Positions 34,906 to 44,089 are shown, numbered from the stretch's first letter. The stretch: 51,985 nucleotides of DNA from Chloroflexota bacterium (GCA_013152435.1 JAADGJ010000013.1:1-51985); one strand, 5' to 3'. The notes: generated by a model not told the origin, from the sequence alone. Numbers and translations are program-made.

Positions 34906-36462
34906 GTGGAGATTGAGCGACTGTTCGGACGAACACGACGGGAGGTTGGCCAACAGCGCGAGCCGGCGGGGCAGACCTGGCTGCGTCGGGCTGGATATCT
35001 GCGCACGGGCCCAGGCGGCACGCTCACGTGGCTTCCTCTGGGCATGATCGCCCTGGACCGGCTACGTCGCCTGTGCGTGGACATCGTGTCCGACGCGCAA
35101 CCCCTGGCGCGGCACGCCTCCGGCGCCGGAATCGCATCCTGGCTATGCGATCTGGCCGGCTCCGAGATACGCTCCTACCGCCAACTCCCCCAGCGGCTGC
35201 ACTGGGATAAACAGCCCGATCTGGGGGTGCTGGCCTGGCTGGAGGCCACGGCGGAGGACCTGGAGGCGAGCACAACCGTCACATGGGAGGACTGGCGCGC
35301 CGTCTGGTCCCGCCTCAAACTCAACGCCGGGGAGATAAAGTCGACGCCCCGCGAGGGCGGCACGGCAAAAGCCTGGGCCATGCCCTGCGCCGATGGCCCC
35401 GACCGATGGCTCGCCTGCCCCGCGTGCGGACACGCCGGAGAGCCCGGCGCGCTGCGTCCCAAGATCGCTCCCCCGCCGCCGGAGCCGCCGCAGGAGGCCG
35501 AAGAGGTCGCCACCCCCGGCTGCGAGACCATCCAGGAGGTGGCCGACTTCCTGCATGTCCCCACATCCCACACGCTCAAGGCCGTCTTCTACGCCACCGC
35601 CGAGGGGCATATCATCTTCGCGGTGATCCGAGGCGACCTGGAGGTGGACCCGGGCAAGCTGGAGCGCGCCATCGGACGGCCGCTGCACCCGGCCACGCCG
35701 GAGGAGCTGGAGACAGCCGGAATCGTAGCGGGCTACGCATCCCCTGTCGAGCTGAGCCGGCGAGAGCACATCACCGTGATAGGCGATCCATCCATTCAGG
35801 CCGACGTGAACTTCGTGGCGGGGGCCAACCGCCCGGGATATCACCTGCGCGGCGTGCGCTACCCCAGGGACTTTCAGGTGGACATCCTGGCCGATCTGGT
35901 GCTGACGGAGCCGGGGGACGCCTGCCCCGCCTGTGATACGCCCCTGGAATCGACGGAGGGAGTGATCCTCGTCCATCTGGAGACCCTCTCCACCACACCG
36001 CAGGGGCCCACCTATCTGGACTCCGAGGGGCGCCCCCATCCGCTGCACATCGCGATCGCCCAGGTCGATCTGGGGCGGATCCTGATCGCCATAGCGGAGA
36101 CGCACCACGACGACCACGGACTGATCCTGCCTGCGATCATCGCCCCGTACGACGTACACGTGGTCGTCCTGAACCCGGGACAGCCGGCGGTGGCGGCCGC
36201 CGCGGACGAGGTCGCGCAGGAGCTCGAGGAGAACGGGTGGCAGCCCTTGTGGGACCGCCGGGCGGAGAGCGCCGGCGTCAAGTTCACCGACGCCGACCTG
36301 ATCGGGCTGCCCTGGCGTGTGACCGTCAGCCCTCGCAGCTTGAAGCAGGGCGGCGTGGAGATCAAAGCGCGCGCCAAGGCCGCTCGCGTGGTCGTCGCCA
36401 TCGATGGGCTCGTAGACGCCCTATCCGAGATACCGGATGAGCCGCCATCTGACGGGCAATAG
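34906..36462 (+). CDS. Prolyl-tRNA synthetase paralogue with degenerate catalytic core
   Basis: A 518-residue protein with the outline of a bacterial ProRS but a damaged aminoacylation domain. Residues 30-60 (GTLTWLPLGMIALDRL) resemble motif 1. The motif 2 region is replaced by an unrelated stretch with one CPAC pair. Residues 206-345 match the inserted YbaK-like editing domain, including K225 (TLKAVFYAT) and GYHLRG with H313, the positions used in Ala-tRNAPro deacylation. The motif 3 region reads LHIAIAQVDLGR instead of the MGCYGIGVSR-type loop. The C-terminal anticodon-binding domain (about 405-518) keeps SLKQGGVEIKARAKA. A trans-editing or regulatory role is inferred. GTG start follows GGAGGGA. 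Confidence 0.75.
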   Translation: MEIERLFGRTRREVGQQREPAGQTWLRRAGYLRTGPGGTLTWLPLGMIALDRLRRLCVDIVSDAQPLARHASGAGIASWLCDLAGSEIRSYRQLPQRLHWDKQPDLGVLAWLEATAEDLEASTTVTWEDWRAVWSRLKLNAGEIKSTPREGGTAKAWAMPCADGPDRWLACPACGHAGEPGALRPKIAPPPPEPPQEAEEVATPGCETIQEVADFLHVPTSHTLKAVFYATAEGHIIFAVIRGDLEVDPGKLERAIGRPLHPATPEELETAGIVAGYASPVELSRREHITVIGDPSIQADVNFVAGANRPGYHLRGVRYPRDFQVDILADLVLTEPGDACPACDTPLESTEGVILVHLETLSTTPQGPTYLDSEGRPHPLHIAIAQVDLGRILIAIAETHHDDHGLILPAIIAPYDVHVVVLNPGQPAVAAAADEVAQELEENGWQPLWDRRAESAGVKFTDADLIGLPWRVTVSPRSLKQGGVEIKARAKAARVVVAIDGLVDALSEIPDEPPSDGQ

Positions 36463-36463
36463 A

Positions 36464-36497
36464 AAAGGCGGACGACCCAAAGGCCGTCCGCCCGATC
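36464..36497 (-). terminator. Intrinsic terminator of the SRP RNA gene
   Basis: On the minus strand, GGCGGACGGCC pairs with GGTCGTCCGCC across a short loop and is followed by TTTTC. It lies directly after the SRP RNA 3-prime end. It overlaps the end of the ProRS-like gene spacing on the other strand and has no T-tract for plus-strand transcripts. Confidence 0.85.
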
Positions 36498-36503
36498 ATT
36501 CCT

Positions 36504-36770
36504 GGTCGTGCACCCCCTGTCGAGCCGCGCACACCGGCTTGCAGGACTAGCCAGCTCTGGCCAGGCGCCCCCGCGGCACCCAGGGGTGACCGCTTACCGT
36601 TGCTTCCTTCCGGACCTGGCGGGGTTCGCGGGCCCCTGCTGCGCAGGACCCAGCCTTCAACACCGCTTGGCCCTGCAGTCCCGGCGCACGCTAGCCCTCG
36701 AGGGGGAATTCGACCCCGCTATAGCGGATTGCGGGTACAGGGCACCGCTAGCTCCCCGTCTAGCACGACC
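36504..36770 (-). ncRNA. ffs: Signal recognition particle RNA, large bacterial type
   Basis: A 267-nt SRP RNA with Alu and S domains. The invariant apical loop CAGGTCCGGAAGGAAGCA lies near 36604-36621. The 5-prime domain has GTGCTAGACGGGG, GGTGCCCTGTACC and CGCAATCCGCTATAGCGGGG, closely matching Bacillus scRNA. The termini are set by a perfect 8-bp helix, GGTCGTGC (from 36770) with GCACGACC (to 36504). It has its own promoter and terminator. Confidence 0.95.
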
Positions 36771-36776
36771 AGCCAT

Positions 36777-36805
36777 ATGGTAAATGAACCCATCTGCTTT
36801 GTCAA
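36777..36805 (-). promoter_or_regulatory. Promoter of the SRP RNA gene
   Basis: On the minus strand, TTGACA (36805-36800), a 17-bp spacer and TACCAT (36782-36777). It is 6 bp before the predicted RNA 5-prime end at 36770. Confidence 0.85.
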
Positions 36806-37001
36806 ATAGGACTCCCCGTCCTAAAACGAGCCGGGCCCCAACAGCTGCCTCCACCGAACAGCATGAAAGGGACCCAATGACCTTTCATTCCTGGAAGTGG
36901 CAAGCACAGGATGGGGAGCCCTCCATAAGATCGGCTTCCACCTCCTCGGTCATACCGCCCGGCCGGAGCTTCAACGGCGGTCTGCGTCCCATCCGAGCCG
37001 T

Positions 37002-37274
37002 CTACAGGCGCTCAAGCCCGGCGATCTTCTCCGCCGCGTGGATCAGATCGTTGATGTTGTCGTGCAGCGGATGCTGGCGATCGAAATAATTCAATAGCTC
37101 CGTCGCCTCCTGGATGATCTCACGAGCCCGCTCCGGGGTGGGACCCGAGCGGATCTCCTCCCACAGGGCCACCCGCTTGGCCCTCGCCTCCTCGGCTGTC
37201 ATCGAGGGCTTCGTGGCCTCAGCCGTCTCCGCCTGGTCCTGACCACGCCGGAGCAGCTTATCTAGGATCGACAT
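37002..37274 (-). CDS. Conserved small acidic/basic helical protein, function unknown
   Basis: A 90-residue cytoplasmic protein, MSILDKLLRRG at the start and ALWEEIRSGPTPERAREIIQEATELLNYF in the middle, predicted all-helical with alternating charged faces. No domain is recognised. A strong GGAGGAGGT lies before the ATG, and an extended -10 (TGCTATACT, minus strand at 37326-37321) lies about 45 bp upstream, so it is probably genuine. Upstream in-frame codons extend to 37496 but run through promoter and terminator sequence. It lies between the SRP RNA and tRNA-Ser genes. The gap 36806-37001 shows nothing else beyond an ATGAAAGG/CCTTTCAT inverted repeat. Confidence 0.7.
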   Translation of the reverse strand: MSILDKLLRRGQDQAETAEATKPSMTAEEARAKRVALWEEIRSGPTPERAREIIQEATELLNYFDRQHPLHDNINDLIHAAEKIAGLERL

Positions 37275-37471
37275 ATGCCACCTCCTCCCCACGGGGAGCC
37301 CGGCTCGTCTTGCCGTAACTAGTATAGCACAAAAAAAGGGGACGAGATATATCAATCTACCGAATTCGCCAGATATTCCATATTTAGATACGCGGCATGG
37401 GAACGGTGAGCGATCCTTCCCAGCGTCATCCGTGCGCAGAGGGGCATGTCCACACACGTGCGAGGGACAAC

Positions 37472-37494
37472 AAAAAAGCCGCCGTCTCGGCGGC
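37472..37494 (-). terminator. Intrinsic terminator of tRNA-Ser(GGA)
   Basis: Minus-strand stem GCCGCC(GAGAC)GGCGGC followed by six T residues. Confidence 0.88.
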
Positions 37495-37521
37495 ATCCAG
37501 GGGGAACCTATGGAGAACAGG

Positions 37522-37608
37522 CGGAGAGGGCGGGATTTGAACCCGCGAGGGCTTTCGCCCTACGCGCTCTCCAGGCGCGCGCACTAGGCCAGACTATGCG
37601 ACCTCTCC
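37522..37608 (-). tRNA. tRNA-Ser (anticodon GGA)
   Basis: An 87-nt class II tRNA. The acceptor GGAGAGG pairs with CCTCTCC, followed by discriminator G. The anticodon loop CTGGAGA gives GGA, reading UCC/UCU. A long variable arm (GGGCGAAAGCCC) and GGTTCAAATCC T-loop confirm Ser. CCA is not encoded. Its promoter TTGGTC, 17 bp, TATAAT lies at 37646-37618 on the minus strand. Confidence 0.95.
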
Positions 37609-37726
37609 ACGGGCTCCATTATATCATCGAGCGAGGAATTGACCAAATCATACGCCCACGATGGGCCGGCTTCACGATTCCTCGCGACGATATTCCCTCC
37701 GCCCCGTCTATACACTTTGAACAAAC

Positions 37727-37750
37727 AAAAAAAGACCCCAATCGGGGTCC
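37727..37750 (-). terminator. Intrinsic terminator of tRNA-Ser(CGA)
   Basis: Minus-strand stem GACCCCGATTGGGGTC followed by seven T residues, between the two tRNA genes. Confidence 0.9.
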
Positions 37751-37765
37751 CAGCTCAAACACAGG

Positions 37766-37855
<90 letters not shown>

Positions 37856-37870
37856 GACACGAAAATTATA

Positions 37871-39013
37871 GCACATGACGCACGAGGAGGCAAAGCACCG
37901 CGCTGCGGATGCGAGTCCTCGATCCCGATTTCGGAGAGTCAGCTCAAGTCTGTGCCCGGCGCGTCATTCCCAAATATCCGCATATAATTTCGACCGTTAC
38001 CGGCGCGACTCCTGCCCATCGATGGTGTTGTGTCGAATGGTGAGGTGTGATATCCTGGTGGATGGGCACAGAAGGCCCGTCATGACCACGGCGGAGAAAC
38101 GCTCGCCAATTCGCTCGTTCTCTCGACAAGGCCACCCGGCCGAAGAAGGCGGAAAACGACCCGATCTCTTTAAAAGTGGGACTTCCCGAATCAAAAAGTT
38201 GTGGTATAATAGGCTTAGCGCTACCTTCCTCATCTAGCGTTCTAAGCACAACGATTCATCCTGCAGGTTGATAACTGACGCCCTTTGCGTATATCGTCTC
38301 GCCGTTACAGGAGGAGATCGTTTTGCGACACCCGCCCGATTACAGGAATGACACAAGCAGGACACATAGCAGCCACAGGATGACGGCGGGACATTTCGGT
38401 TACACGAACATCTCTTCAGTGTTCCATTGGCTCGGTCACCCGCCCCGGTGTGTCCTTTCCGAGTTCATTGAGATCTTGTTGCTCTCGTCTTGAGCCGTTC
38501 GTCACCCGGTTCGCGTTTGCCCTCGCCAGGCAAAGCGACAGACAGAAGGCAGTTCATCACTTAAAGCTAATAGCGCTCAACGGTGAGGACTTCCGGGGTT
38601 GAAAGCGCATTGCCGCCCCAGGCGGCGCGCCGTTCTTTTCTCTATGGCCCAGCTCACACGCATCACGGTGTGAGACGCATGGGACTTGATCGCTCGGCAT
38701 GCCGATCAACCACAAACACAGAGGAGGCGAGTTCCGGCGCACACAGAACAGTCAGATCCGTGATTCGCTCCAACCACCCTGGAAGAGCCCACGCGGATTG
38801 GTGATCCCCAAAGGGAAGTCACGCGACGGACGCGTCTCGGATCATAGAGAGCAGGTCTCGCGGCGTGATCATGCGTGAGCTCATGAGCGCTTAGTTATCC
38901 AAAGTAACGCCTTATCGTTCCATACAGACCCAAGTACACCCTTATCACGTCAGGTGGCCAAGTTCCCTTGTCCGCCCAAGGAACCGGCTAATCATCACAA
39001 AGGAGGTGGCTAA
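37871..39013. other. Long intergenic region, possible long leader
   Basis: No convincing gene is seen in 1.14 kb. A TGGTATAAT extended -10 lies at 38202-38210, and a weaker TATAAT at 37983-37988. If transcription starts near 38217, the leader to the lipoprotein at 39014 is about 800 nt. It contains a candidate 56-codon ORF, 38323-38493, with AGGAGGAG six bases before a TTG start, but its protein is not recognisable. Hairpins occur near 38614-38632 (GCCGCCCCAGGCGGC). No known riboswitch or RNA motif was recognised. Confidence 0.5.
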
Positions 39014-40003
39014 ATGCGGTTCCCTAAGTCGCTCATCGTCTTCAGCGTAGGTCTCGTCGTGGCATTAATTGTCACGAGCTGCGGTCCCGCGGTACCGCCG
39101 ACGACGGAGGAGGAGGCCTTCCTGCTCGCTCTCCCCAGGCTGACGCTGACCTTTGACGCCGATGGCTATCCCAGCCTGGCGGGGTTGAATCTGGATGAGC
39201 TGAACCCGATACTCAAGCAGTATGCGGGCGTTGATCTGGAAGCTTCCCTCGCCACCATGCGGATCGATCCCTTCTGGGTCTCCTGGATGACGAACGCCAA
39301 CGTCCAGCACATCGAGATCCAGTATGGCGCCGGCGGTGTCCTGCTCTTCGTGAACGGGAAGCTGCTCCCCCATCTGGCCTGGAGCGAGGAGAGCTTCGAG
39401 AACCTGGGCACCGTGGCGGAGACCTTCATGGGGCAGGTGCCGTGGACGGGTATGCTCAAGGCGTTCCTGCCGTTCGTGCGCCGCACGGGCATCGGCCTGG
39501 TGCTGATGTTCCCCAAGCAGGAAGGCGTCGCGGCGATCCCCGTGCGTGATCCGGGTGCTGTGCCCCAGGTGGCCGCGACCGAGATCACACCCTCCGTCAT
39601 CGCCCGGGCCGAGATCGCCTACGACAACGACGGTGTGCCTTCCCTGCTGGGCATCTCCTCCCGTGACCTGAGCAACATGACGGGCATGGACCTGCGCATG
39701 GTGGAGCTGCCCCCGGCCCTGATCGCGCAGATGAAGGCGCTCAACATCCAGCACATCGAGCTGCGGACCCGCAGCAACGGTATCTGGGTGTACATCAACG
39801 GCATGGAGCTGCCGCACCTCGCCTGGGATGATGTGCTGCTGACCGATACGGCCAGCCTGTACGCTCAGATGAACCCGGGTAGCCCGTTCATCGAGCTGGT
39901 GAACTTCCTGCTGCCGGCCCTGGCCCAGGCGGATGTGGATCTGCTGATCCGCTTCCCGGTGGCCGAGGGTGCCAAGGTCATTCCGGCGGAGATGCACATC
40001 TAA
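39014..40003 (+). CDS. Lipoprotein with two tandem homologous domains, function unknown
   Basis: A 329-residue lipoprotein (lipobox LIVTSC at residue 20). It consists of two copies of a domain of about 140 residues: the first (about 35-175) and second (about 195-329) share DGYPSLAGL/DGVPSLLGI, NVQHIEI/NIQHIEL, GVLLFVNGKLLPHLAW/GIWVYINGMELPHLAW and a final Phe-Pro strand. The domain is not one I recognise. The Shine-Dalgarno AAAGGAGGTGG is an almost complete anti-SD complement, implying high expression. A strong terminator follows (40019-40050). Likely an abundant surface or periplasmic lipoprotein. Confidence 0.82.
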   Translation: MRFPKSLIVFSVGLVVALIVTSCGPAVPPTTEEEAFLLALPRLTLTFDADGYPSLAGLNLDELNPILKQYAGVDLEASLATMRIDPFWVSWMTNANVQHIEIQYGAGGVLLFVNGKLLPHLAWSEESFENLGTVAETFMGQVPWTGMLKAFLPFVRRTGIGLVLMFPKQEGVAAIPVRDPGAVPQVAATEITPSVIARAEIAYDNDGVPSLLGISSRDLSNMTGMDLRMVELPPALIAQMKALNIQHIELRTRSNGIWVYINGMELPHLAWDDVLLTDTASLYAQMNPGSPFIELVNFLLPALAQADVDLLIRFPVAEGAKVIPAEMHI

Positions 40004-40018
40004 TGCGCACAAGCCTTA

Positions 40019-40050
40019 GGGCTCCGGCCACGCGGCCGGAGCCCTGGCTT
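40019..40050 (+). terminator. Intrinsic terminator after the duplicated-domain lipoprotein
   Basis: An 11-bp GC-rich stem, GGGCTCCGGCC with GGCCGGAGCCC, a 4-nt loop, then TGGCTTTG. Confidence 0.75.
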
Positions 40051-40107
40051 TGCCGCCGACATGCCATCCGTCCGCCTTCAGCCCCAGCTTAGAAAGGAGC
40101 ACGGCTA

Positions 40108-40401
40108 GTGGAGAGGAGTTCTTCGGGACTGCGCGTGATAGCCACTATCTTCAAGGTTCTTGCGTGGGTGCTCTTGGCGGTCGGGATCATCGCTACCGTC
40201 GTATTATACGGGGTCATCGGGCGGTTCACCGCCTATGCCCCGGACGCGCTGGCCAGCGCGGGTAGGCTGGTAGCCTTCTTGCCCATCATCACGGGCATCT
40301 TGTACTTCCTCTTCTTCTTCATCACCAGCAACGTCATCACCCTGTTGCTGCAAATCGAAGAGAACGTACGCACCGCCTCTCAGCACTTGACGCAACGCTG
40401 A
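40108..40401 (+). CDS. Small membrane protein of unknown function
   Basis: A 97-residue protein with two membrane segments (about residues 10-36 and 51-78), short charged ends and a basic C-terminal helix. No family is recognised. GTG start, preceded by AAAGGAG. A terminator hairpin at 40452-40486 follows. It probably forms its own small transcription unit with the preceding lipoprotein. Confidence 0.7.
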   Translation: MERSSSGLRVIATIFKVLAWVLLAVGIIATVVLYGVIGRFTAYAPDALASAGRLVAFLPIITGILYFLFFFITSNVITLLLQIEENVRTASQHLTQR

Positions 40402-40451
40402 AATCAAGGCAGTTCCCGATCGCGGCATACCCTGTGCGTGCCGAGCGCAAC

Positions 40452-40490
40452 AAACCCCGACCTTCAGGTGACGGAGGTCGGGGTTTGACT
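40452..40490 (+). terminator. Intrinsic terminator after the small membrane gene
   Basis: A 12-bp stem, AAACCCCGACCT with AGGTCGGGGTTT, and an 11-nt loop. It is AT-flanked on both sides, so it could act in both directions. The remaining gap to 40578 shows nothing else. Confidence 0.75.
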
Positions 40491-40578
40491 TTCCCCGGGC
40501 ACGAGGGACGGCCCGGCCCCCAAGAGAACAGCCGACGATGCCCATCGCAAGCCCCCAAAGCTTCCCCACCTGAATCGT

Positions 40579-40607
40579 TTGTCAAATCATGACGCCGGTG
40601 GTAAAAT
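40579..40607 (+). promoter_or_regulatory. Promoter of the pyrimidine gene group
   Basis: TTGTCA at 40579-40584, a 17-bp spacer and TAAAAT at 40602-40607, about 70 bp before the pyrC start. No PyrR-type attenuator is seen in the short leader. Confidence 0.7.
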
Positions 40608-40677
40608 CAGCCGACCGTGATACCAGGGACGCGCCCGCAGGCCACCACCGCCGCGGGCCTTCATTTGAGAGGGACGA

Positions 40678-41760
40678 TTGACTCGTATCCGTTTGCCAGG
40701 GTTGATCGACGTACACGTCCACCTGCGAGAGCCCGGATTCACGCACAAGGAGGACTTCCTCAGCGGCACCCAGGCCGCTCTCGCCGGGGGCATTGTGACC
40801 GTTCTAGACATGCCCAACACATCGCCCCCCACGATCACCCCAGAGGCCCTGCTGGCCAAGGCCCGACTCGCCGCCGCCAAAGCGGTCAGCGACGTCGGGC
40901 TTTTTGTGGGGGCCACGGATACGGATGGATACGTCCCCTGTGCCCCACGAGCGGCAGGACTGAAGGTGTACGTGAACGAGACCTTCGGCTCGCTGCGCAT
41001 CGACTCGCTGCCGACCCTCATGCGCATCTTCCGCCAGTGGCCAGGCCCCGGCCCCATCACCGTCCATGCAGAGGGGATCGCCCTGGCAGCGTGTCTGACG
41101 TTGACCCGGTTATACGACCAGCGCCTGCACGTCTGCCACGTCGCCCACGCGGCGGACATTCGCCTGATCGCACAGGCCAAAGCCAAGGGCGCCCAGGTCA
41201 CCTGCGAGGTCACCCCACATCACCTGTTCCTGACTCAGGAGGATCTGCCGCGCCTGGGCCCCCTGGGCGATATGCGGCCCCGACTGGGCACATCGGCCGA
41301 CCGGGACGCGCTGTGGGAACACCTGGACATCATCGACTGCTTTGCCACCGATCACGCGCCGCACACGCTGGAGGAGAAGCGAGGGGAGTCGCCGCCCCCC
41401 GGCGTCCCGGGGCTGGAGACGATGCTGCCGCTCCTGCTCACCGCCGCCCACGAGGGGCGCCTGACCCTCGACGGGATCGTCGAGCGCCTGCACCACAACC
41501 CGGCACGGATCTTCGGCATCCCCCTGGACCCGGAGACGTGGACGGAGGTCGACCTGGACGCCCGGTACACCCTCGGCGATTCTCCCCTACACACGCGCTG
41601 CGGATGGACCCCCTTCGCGGGCATGTCCGTCACGGGCCGGGTGACCCGGGTCGCCCTGCGCAACGAGATCGTCTTCCAGGATGGTGTCGTGTTGGCCCAG
41701 CCGGGCACCGGGCGCGTGCTGTTCGGGGCCACGGAGGCGACCGCCAATCCGACGGGTTAG
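40678..41760 (+). CDS. pyrC: Dihydroorotase, CAD-type
   Basis: A 360-residue amidohydrolase that cyclises carbamoyl aspartate to dihydroorotate. [18 protein letters not shown] gives the HxH zinc ligands. [18 protein letters not shown] carries the Lys expected to be carboxylated. [13 protein letters not shown] and [15 protein letters not shown] complete the metal site and catalytic Asp. These segments, [18 protein letters not shown] and [12 protein letters not shown] resemble the DHO domain of animal CAD more than typical bacterial PyrC. The start is TTG at 40678 behind GAGAGGG. It precedes pyrB by 15 bp, the same order as DHO-ATC in CAD. Confidence 0.94.
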   Translation: MTRIRLPGLIDVHVHLREPGFTHKEDFLSGTQAALAGGIVTVLDMPNTSPPTITPEALLAKARLAAAKAVSDVGLFVGATDTDGYVPCAPRAAGLKVYVNETFGSLRIDSLPTLMRIFRQWPGPGPITVHAEGIALAACLTLTRLYDQRLHVCHVAHAADIRLIAQAKAKGAQVTCEVTPHHLFLTQEDLPRLGPLGDMRPRLGTSADRDALWEHLDIIDCFATDHAPHTLEEKRGESPPPGVPGLETMLPLLLTAAHEGRLTLDGIVERLHHNPARIFGIPLDPETWTEVDLDARYTLGDSPLHTRCGWTPFAGMSVTGRVTRVALRNEIVFQDGVVLAQPGTGRVLFGATEATANPTG

Positions 41761-41775
41761 CAGAGGAGGCTTGTT

Positions 41776-42780
41776 ATGAACGCACATGCTGACGTTCCCC
41801 AGTCCGACCTGAGCTACGCCATGGCGAAGGCTCGTCCTGCGGATTATACTGAGAACGGTTTCTACGGGCGGGACATCCTCTCCGTCCGCCAGTTCAACCG
41901 GGAAAACCTGAAATACATCTTTCGCGTCGCCGAGGAGATGCGCTCCATGGTCGAGCGCTTCGGATCGGCCGACCTGCTGCAGGGCAAGGTGCTGGCCAAC
42001 CTCTTCTACGAGCCCAGCACCCGTACCTCATCCTCGTTCAGCGCGGCCATGCAGCGATTGGGCGGACGGGTCATCGCCATCAACGAGGTGGTCTACTCAT
42101 CGGTCAGCAAAGGGGAATCCCTGCCCGACACGGTTCGCACCCTGGAGTGCTACGCCGACGTGATCGTGCTGCGGCACCCGGAGGTAGGCGCCGCCGCCAC
42201 CGCAGCCCGTTACACGCGCAAGCCCATCATCAACGCGGGCGACGGCGTGGGAGAGCACCCCACACAGGCCCTGCTCGATCTGTTCACCATCCAGGAGGAG
42301 CTGGGACGGATCGACGGACTGAAGGTGGCCATGGTGGGCGACCTGAAATACGGTCGTACGGTGCACTCCCTAACCCGGCTGCTCTGCCTGTACGACGTGG
42401 ATCTGTACTTCGTCTCCCCGGACATCCTTGCGATGCCACAGGAGATCCTGCAGGAGGTGCAGGAGGTCGGACTGGATTACATGGAGACCCAGGATATCCA
42501 CGATGTGATCCAGGACGTGGATGTACTGTACGTCACCCGGGTGCAAAGGGAGCGATTCACCGATCTCTCCCAGTACGAGGCGGTGAAGGACTACTACATC
42601 GTCGATCCGGAGCTGATGGCCCTGGCCAAGGAGGAGATGATCATCATGCACCCGTTCCCCCGCGTGGGGGAGATCAGTTACGCGGTGGACAGCGATCCAC
42701 GCGCCGCGTACTTCCGACAGATGGTCAACGGCATGTATATCCGCATGGCGCTATTGGCCGCCGTGCTGGGTAAGGCTTAA
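41776..42780 (+). CDS. pyrB: Aspartate carbamoyltransferase, CAD-type
   Basis: A 334-residue catalytic chain that joins carbamoyl phosphate and aspartate. [21 protein letters not shown] is the carbamoyl-phosphate site, with SSVSKGESL the 80s loop. [35 protein letters not shown] and [25 protein letters not shown] follow. Loop wording is close to the ATC domain of CAD. No regulatory PyrI gene is adjacent. ATG follows AGAGGAGG. It is cotranscribed with pyrC. Confidence 0.95.
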   Translation: MNAHADVPQSDLSYAMAKARPADYTENGFYGRDILSVRQFNRENLKYIFRVAEEMRSMVERFGSADLLQGKVLANLFYEPSTRTSSSFSAAMQRLGGRVIAINEVVYSSVSKGESLPDTVRTLECYADVIVLRHPEVGAAATAARYTRKPIINAGDGVGEHPTQALLDLFTIQEELGRIDGLKVAMVGDLKYGRTVHSLTRLLCLYDVDLYFVSPDILAMPQEILQEVQEVGLDYMETQDIHDVIQDVDVLYVTRVQRERFTDLSQYEAVKDYYIVDPELMALAKEEMIIMHPFPRVGEISYAVDSDPRAAYFRQMVNGMYIRMALLAAVLGKA

Positions 42781-42822
42781 ATCATCACTACCTAACAACC
42801 CTTTTCGGACGAGGTGGAACCG

Positions 42823-43995
42823 ATGAGCAAGAAGACACTGGGTATCTTAACCGGCGGGGGTGACGTCCCCGGGCTCAATCCGTGTATGAAGGCTGTGGTT
42901 CTGCGAGCGCTGGAAGCGGATTATCGAGTCCTCGGCATTCGCCGTGGCTGGGCGGGACTGCTTTATTACAACCTGGACGAGCCTTCCACACATGACTACT
43001 ATGTGCGGGAGCTCCACCGCCACGACGTGCGCACCATCGATCGCACGGGCGGCACCTTCCTCCACACATCCCGAACCAATCCGCAGAAGGTCAAGCCCAA
43101 GGCCACCCCGGGCTTCCTGCGGAACTCCTCCTGGGGCAAGCCGGTGGACGACGAAGGGACCATGGATTACACCGACTACGTGCTCAAGGTCATCGAACAC
43201 CTGGGCATCGATGTGCTGATCACCATCGGCGGCGACGATACGCTCAGCTACACGGCGCGCCTGGATAAGGAGGGCGTGCCGGCTGTGGCCATCCCCAAGA
43301 CGATGGATAACGACGTCTTCGGCACCGACTACTGCATCGGGTTCTCCACCGCGGTCACCCGCAGCGTGGAGATGATCACGAACATGCGCACGTCCGTGGG
43401 ATCCCACGAGCGCATCGGCGTCGTGGAGCTGTTCGGGCGCAATTCCGGGGAGACCAGCCTGATCAGCGCCTACCTGGCCGACGTGGATCGCGCCATCATC
43501 TCCGAGGTGCCCTTCGACATCGAGAAGCTCTGTGACTTCCTGCTGGAGGACAAGCGCAACAACCCGTCCAACTACGCCATCATGACCATCTCCGAGGGCG
43601 CCGTGATGGAGGGCGGCGAGGTCATCGAGCGCGGCGAGGAGGATGCCTACGGCCATCGCAAGCTGGGCGGCATCGGCCTGGTCGTCGCCGAGGAGATCAA
43701 GCGCCGAACCGGCCAGAACATCATGTATCAGCAGCTCGGCTACCTGATGCGCTCCGGCGCGCCGGACTCTCTGGACCGCATGGTGGCGCTGTCCTTCGGC
43801 AACCTGGCCATGCAGCTGGTCCTGCAGGGAGAGACCGGCAAGATGGTGGCGCTGCAGGGCGGCAAATACACCACCGTGCCCATCGAGTACATCATGTCGG
43901 GCGTCAAGCGCGTGGATGTAGAGAACCTGTACGATGTCGAGAATTACCGGCCCAGGATCCACAACGTCCTGGGGATGCCCATGTTCCTGTATTAA
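42823..43995 (+). CDS. pfp: 6-phosphofructokinase, probably PPi-dependent
   Basis: A 390-residue PFKA-family enzyme acting on fructose 6-phosphate in glycolysis. [16 protein letters not shown] binds phosphate. [15 protein letters not shown] has Asp at the position that is Gly in ATP enzymes, and [13 protein letters not shown] has Lys in place of the ATP-type Gly. Together these are the recognised PPi-type pair. [12 protein letters not shown] and the C-terminal [15 protein letters not shown] complete the fold. ATG 42823 follows GAGGTGG; GTG 42814 is in frame. It lies between pyrB and pyrFE with no known pathway tie. Confidence 0.9.
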   Translation: MSKKTLGILTGGGDVPGLNPCMKAVVLRALEADYRVLGIRRGWAGLLYYNLDEPSTHDYYVRELHRHDVRTIDRTGGTFLHTSRTNPQKVKPKATPGFLRNSSWGKPVDDEGTMDYTDYVLKVIEHLGIDVLITIGGDDTLSYTARLDKEGVPAVAIPKTMDNDVFGTDYCIGFSTAVTRSVEMITNMRTSVGSHERIGVVELFGRNSGETSLISAYLADVDRAIISEVPFDIEKLCDFLLEDKRNNPSNYAIMTISEGAVMEGGEVIERGEEDAYGHRKLGGIGLVVAEEIKRRTGQNIMYQQLGYLMRSGAPDSLDRMVALSFGNLAMQLVLQGETGKMVALQGGKYTTVPIEYIMSGVKRVDVENLYDVENYRPRIHNVLGMPMFLY

Positions 43996-44058
43996 AGGCG
44001 AGCGAGGGGGACATCCCTTTGTCACCTTCCAGGAAAGGCTATCCTTACAATTGACAAG

Positions 44059-44089
44059 GGGCCGGGGAGATCGATTTCCCCGGCCCTTC
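44059..44089 (+). terminator. Terminator-like hairpin after pfp
   Basis: A 10-bp stem, GGGCCGGGGA with TCCCCGGCCC, and an 8-nt loop, followed only by TTCG, so strength is uncertain. The rest of the gap to 44208 holds a family B-like TTTCAGACA fragment and AT-rich direct words. Confidence 0.6.

Noticed and set aside
36508-36809. Small ORFs across 36.5-36.8 kb as protein genes
   Set aside because: The stretch is the SRP RNA on the minus strand, with promoter, terminal helix and terminator.
37871-39013. RNase P RNA, tmRNA or 6S RNA in the long gap
   Set aside because: No GAGGAAAGTCC core, no tmRNA tRNA-like ends and no convincing extended 6S hairpin were seen.
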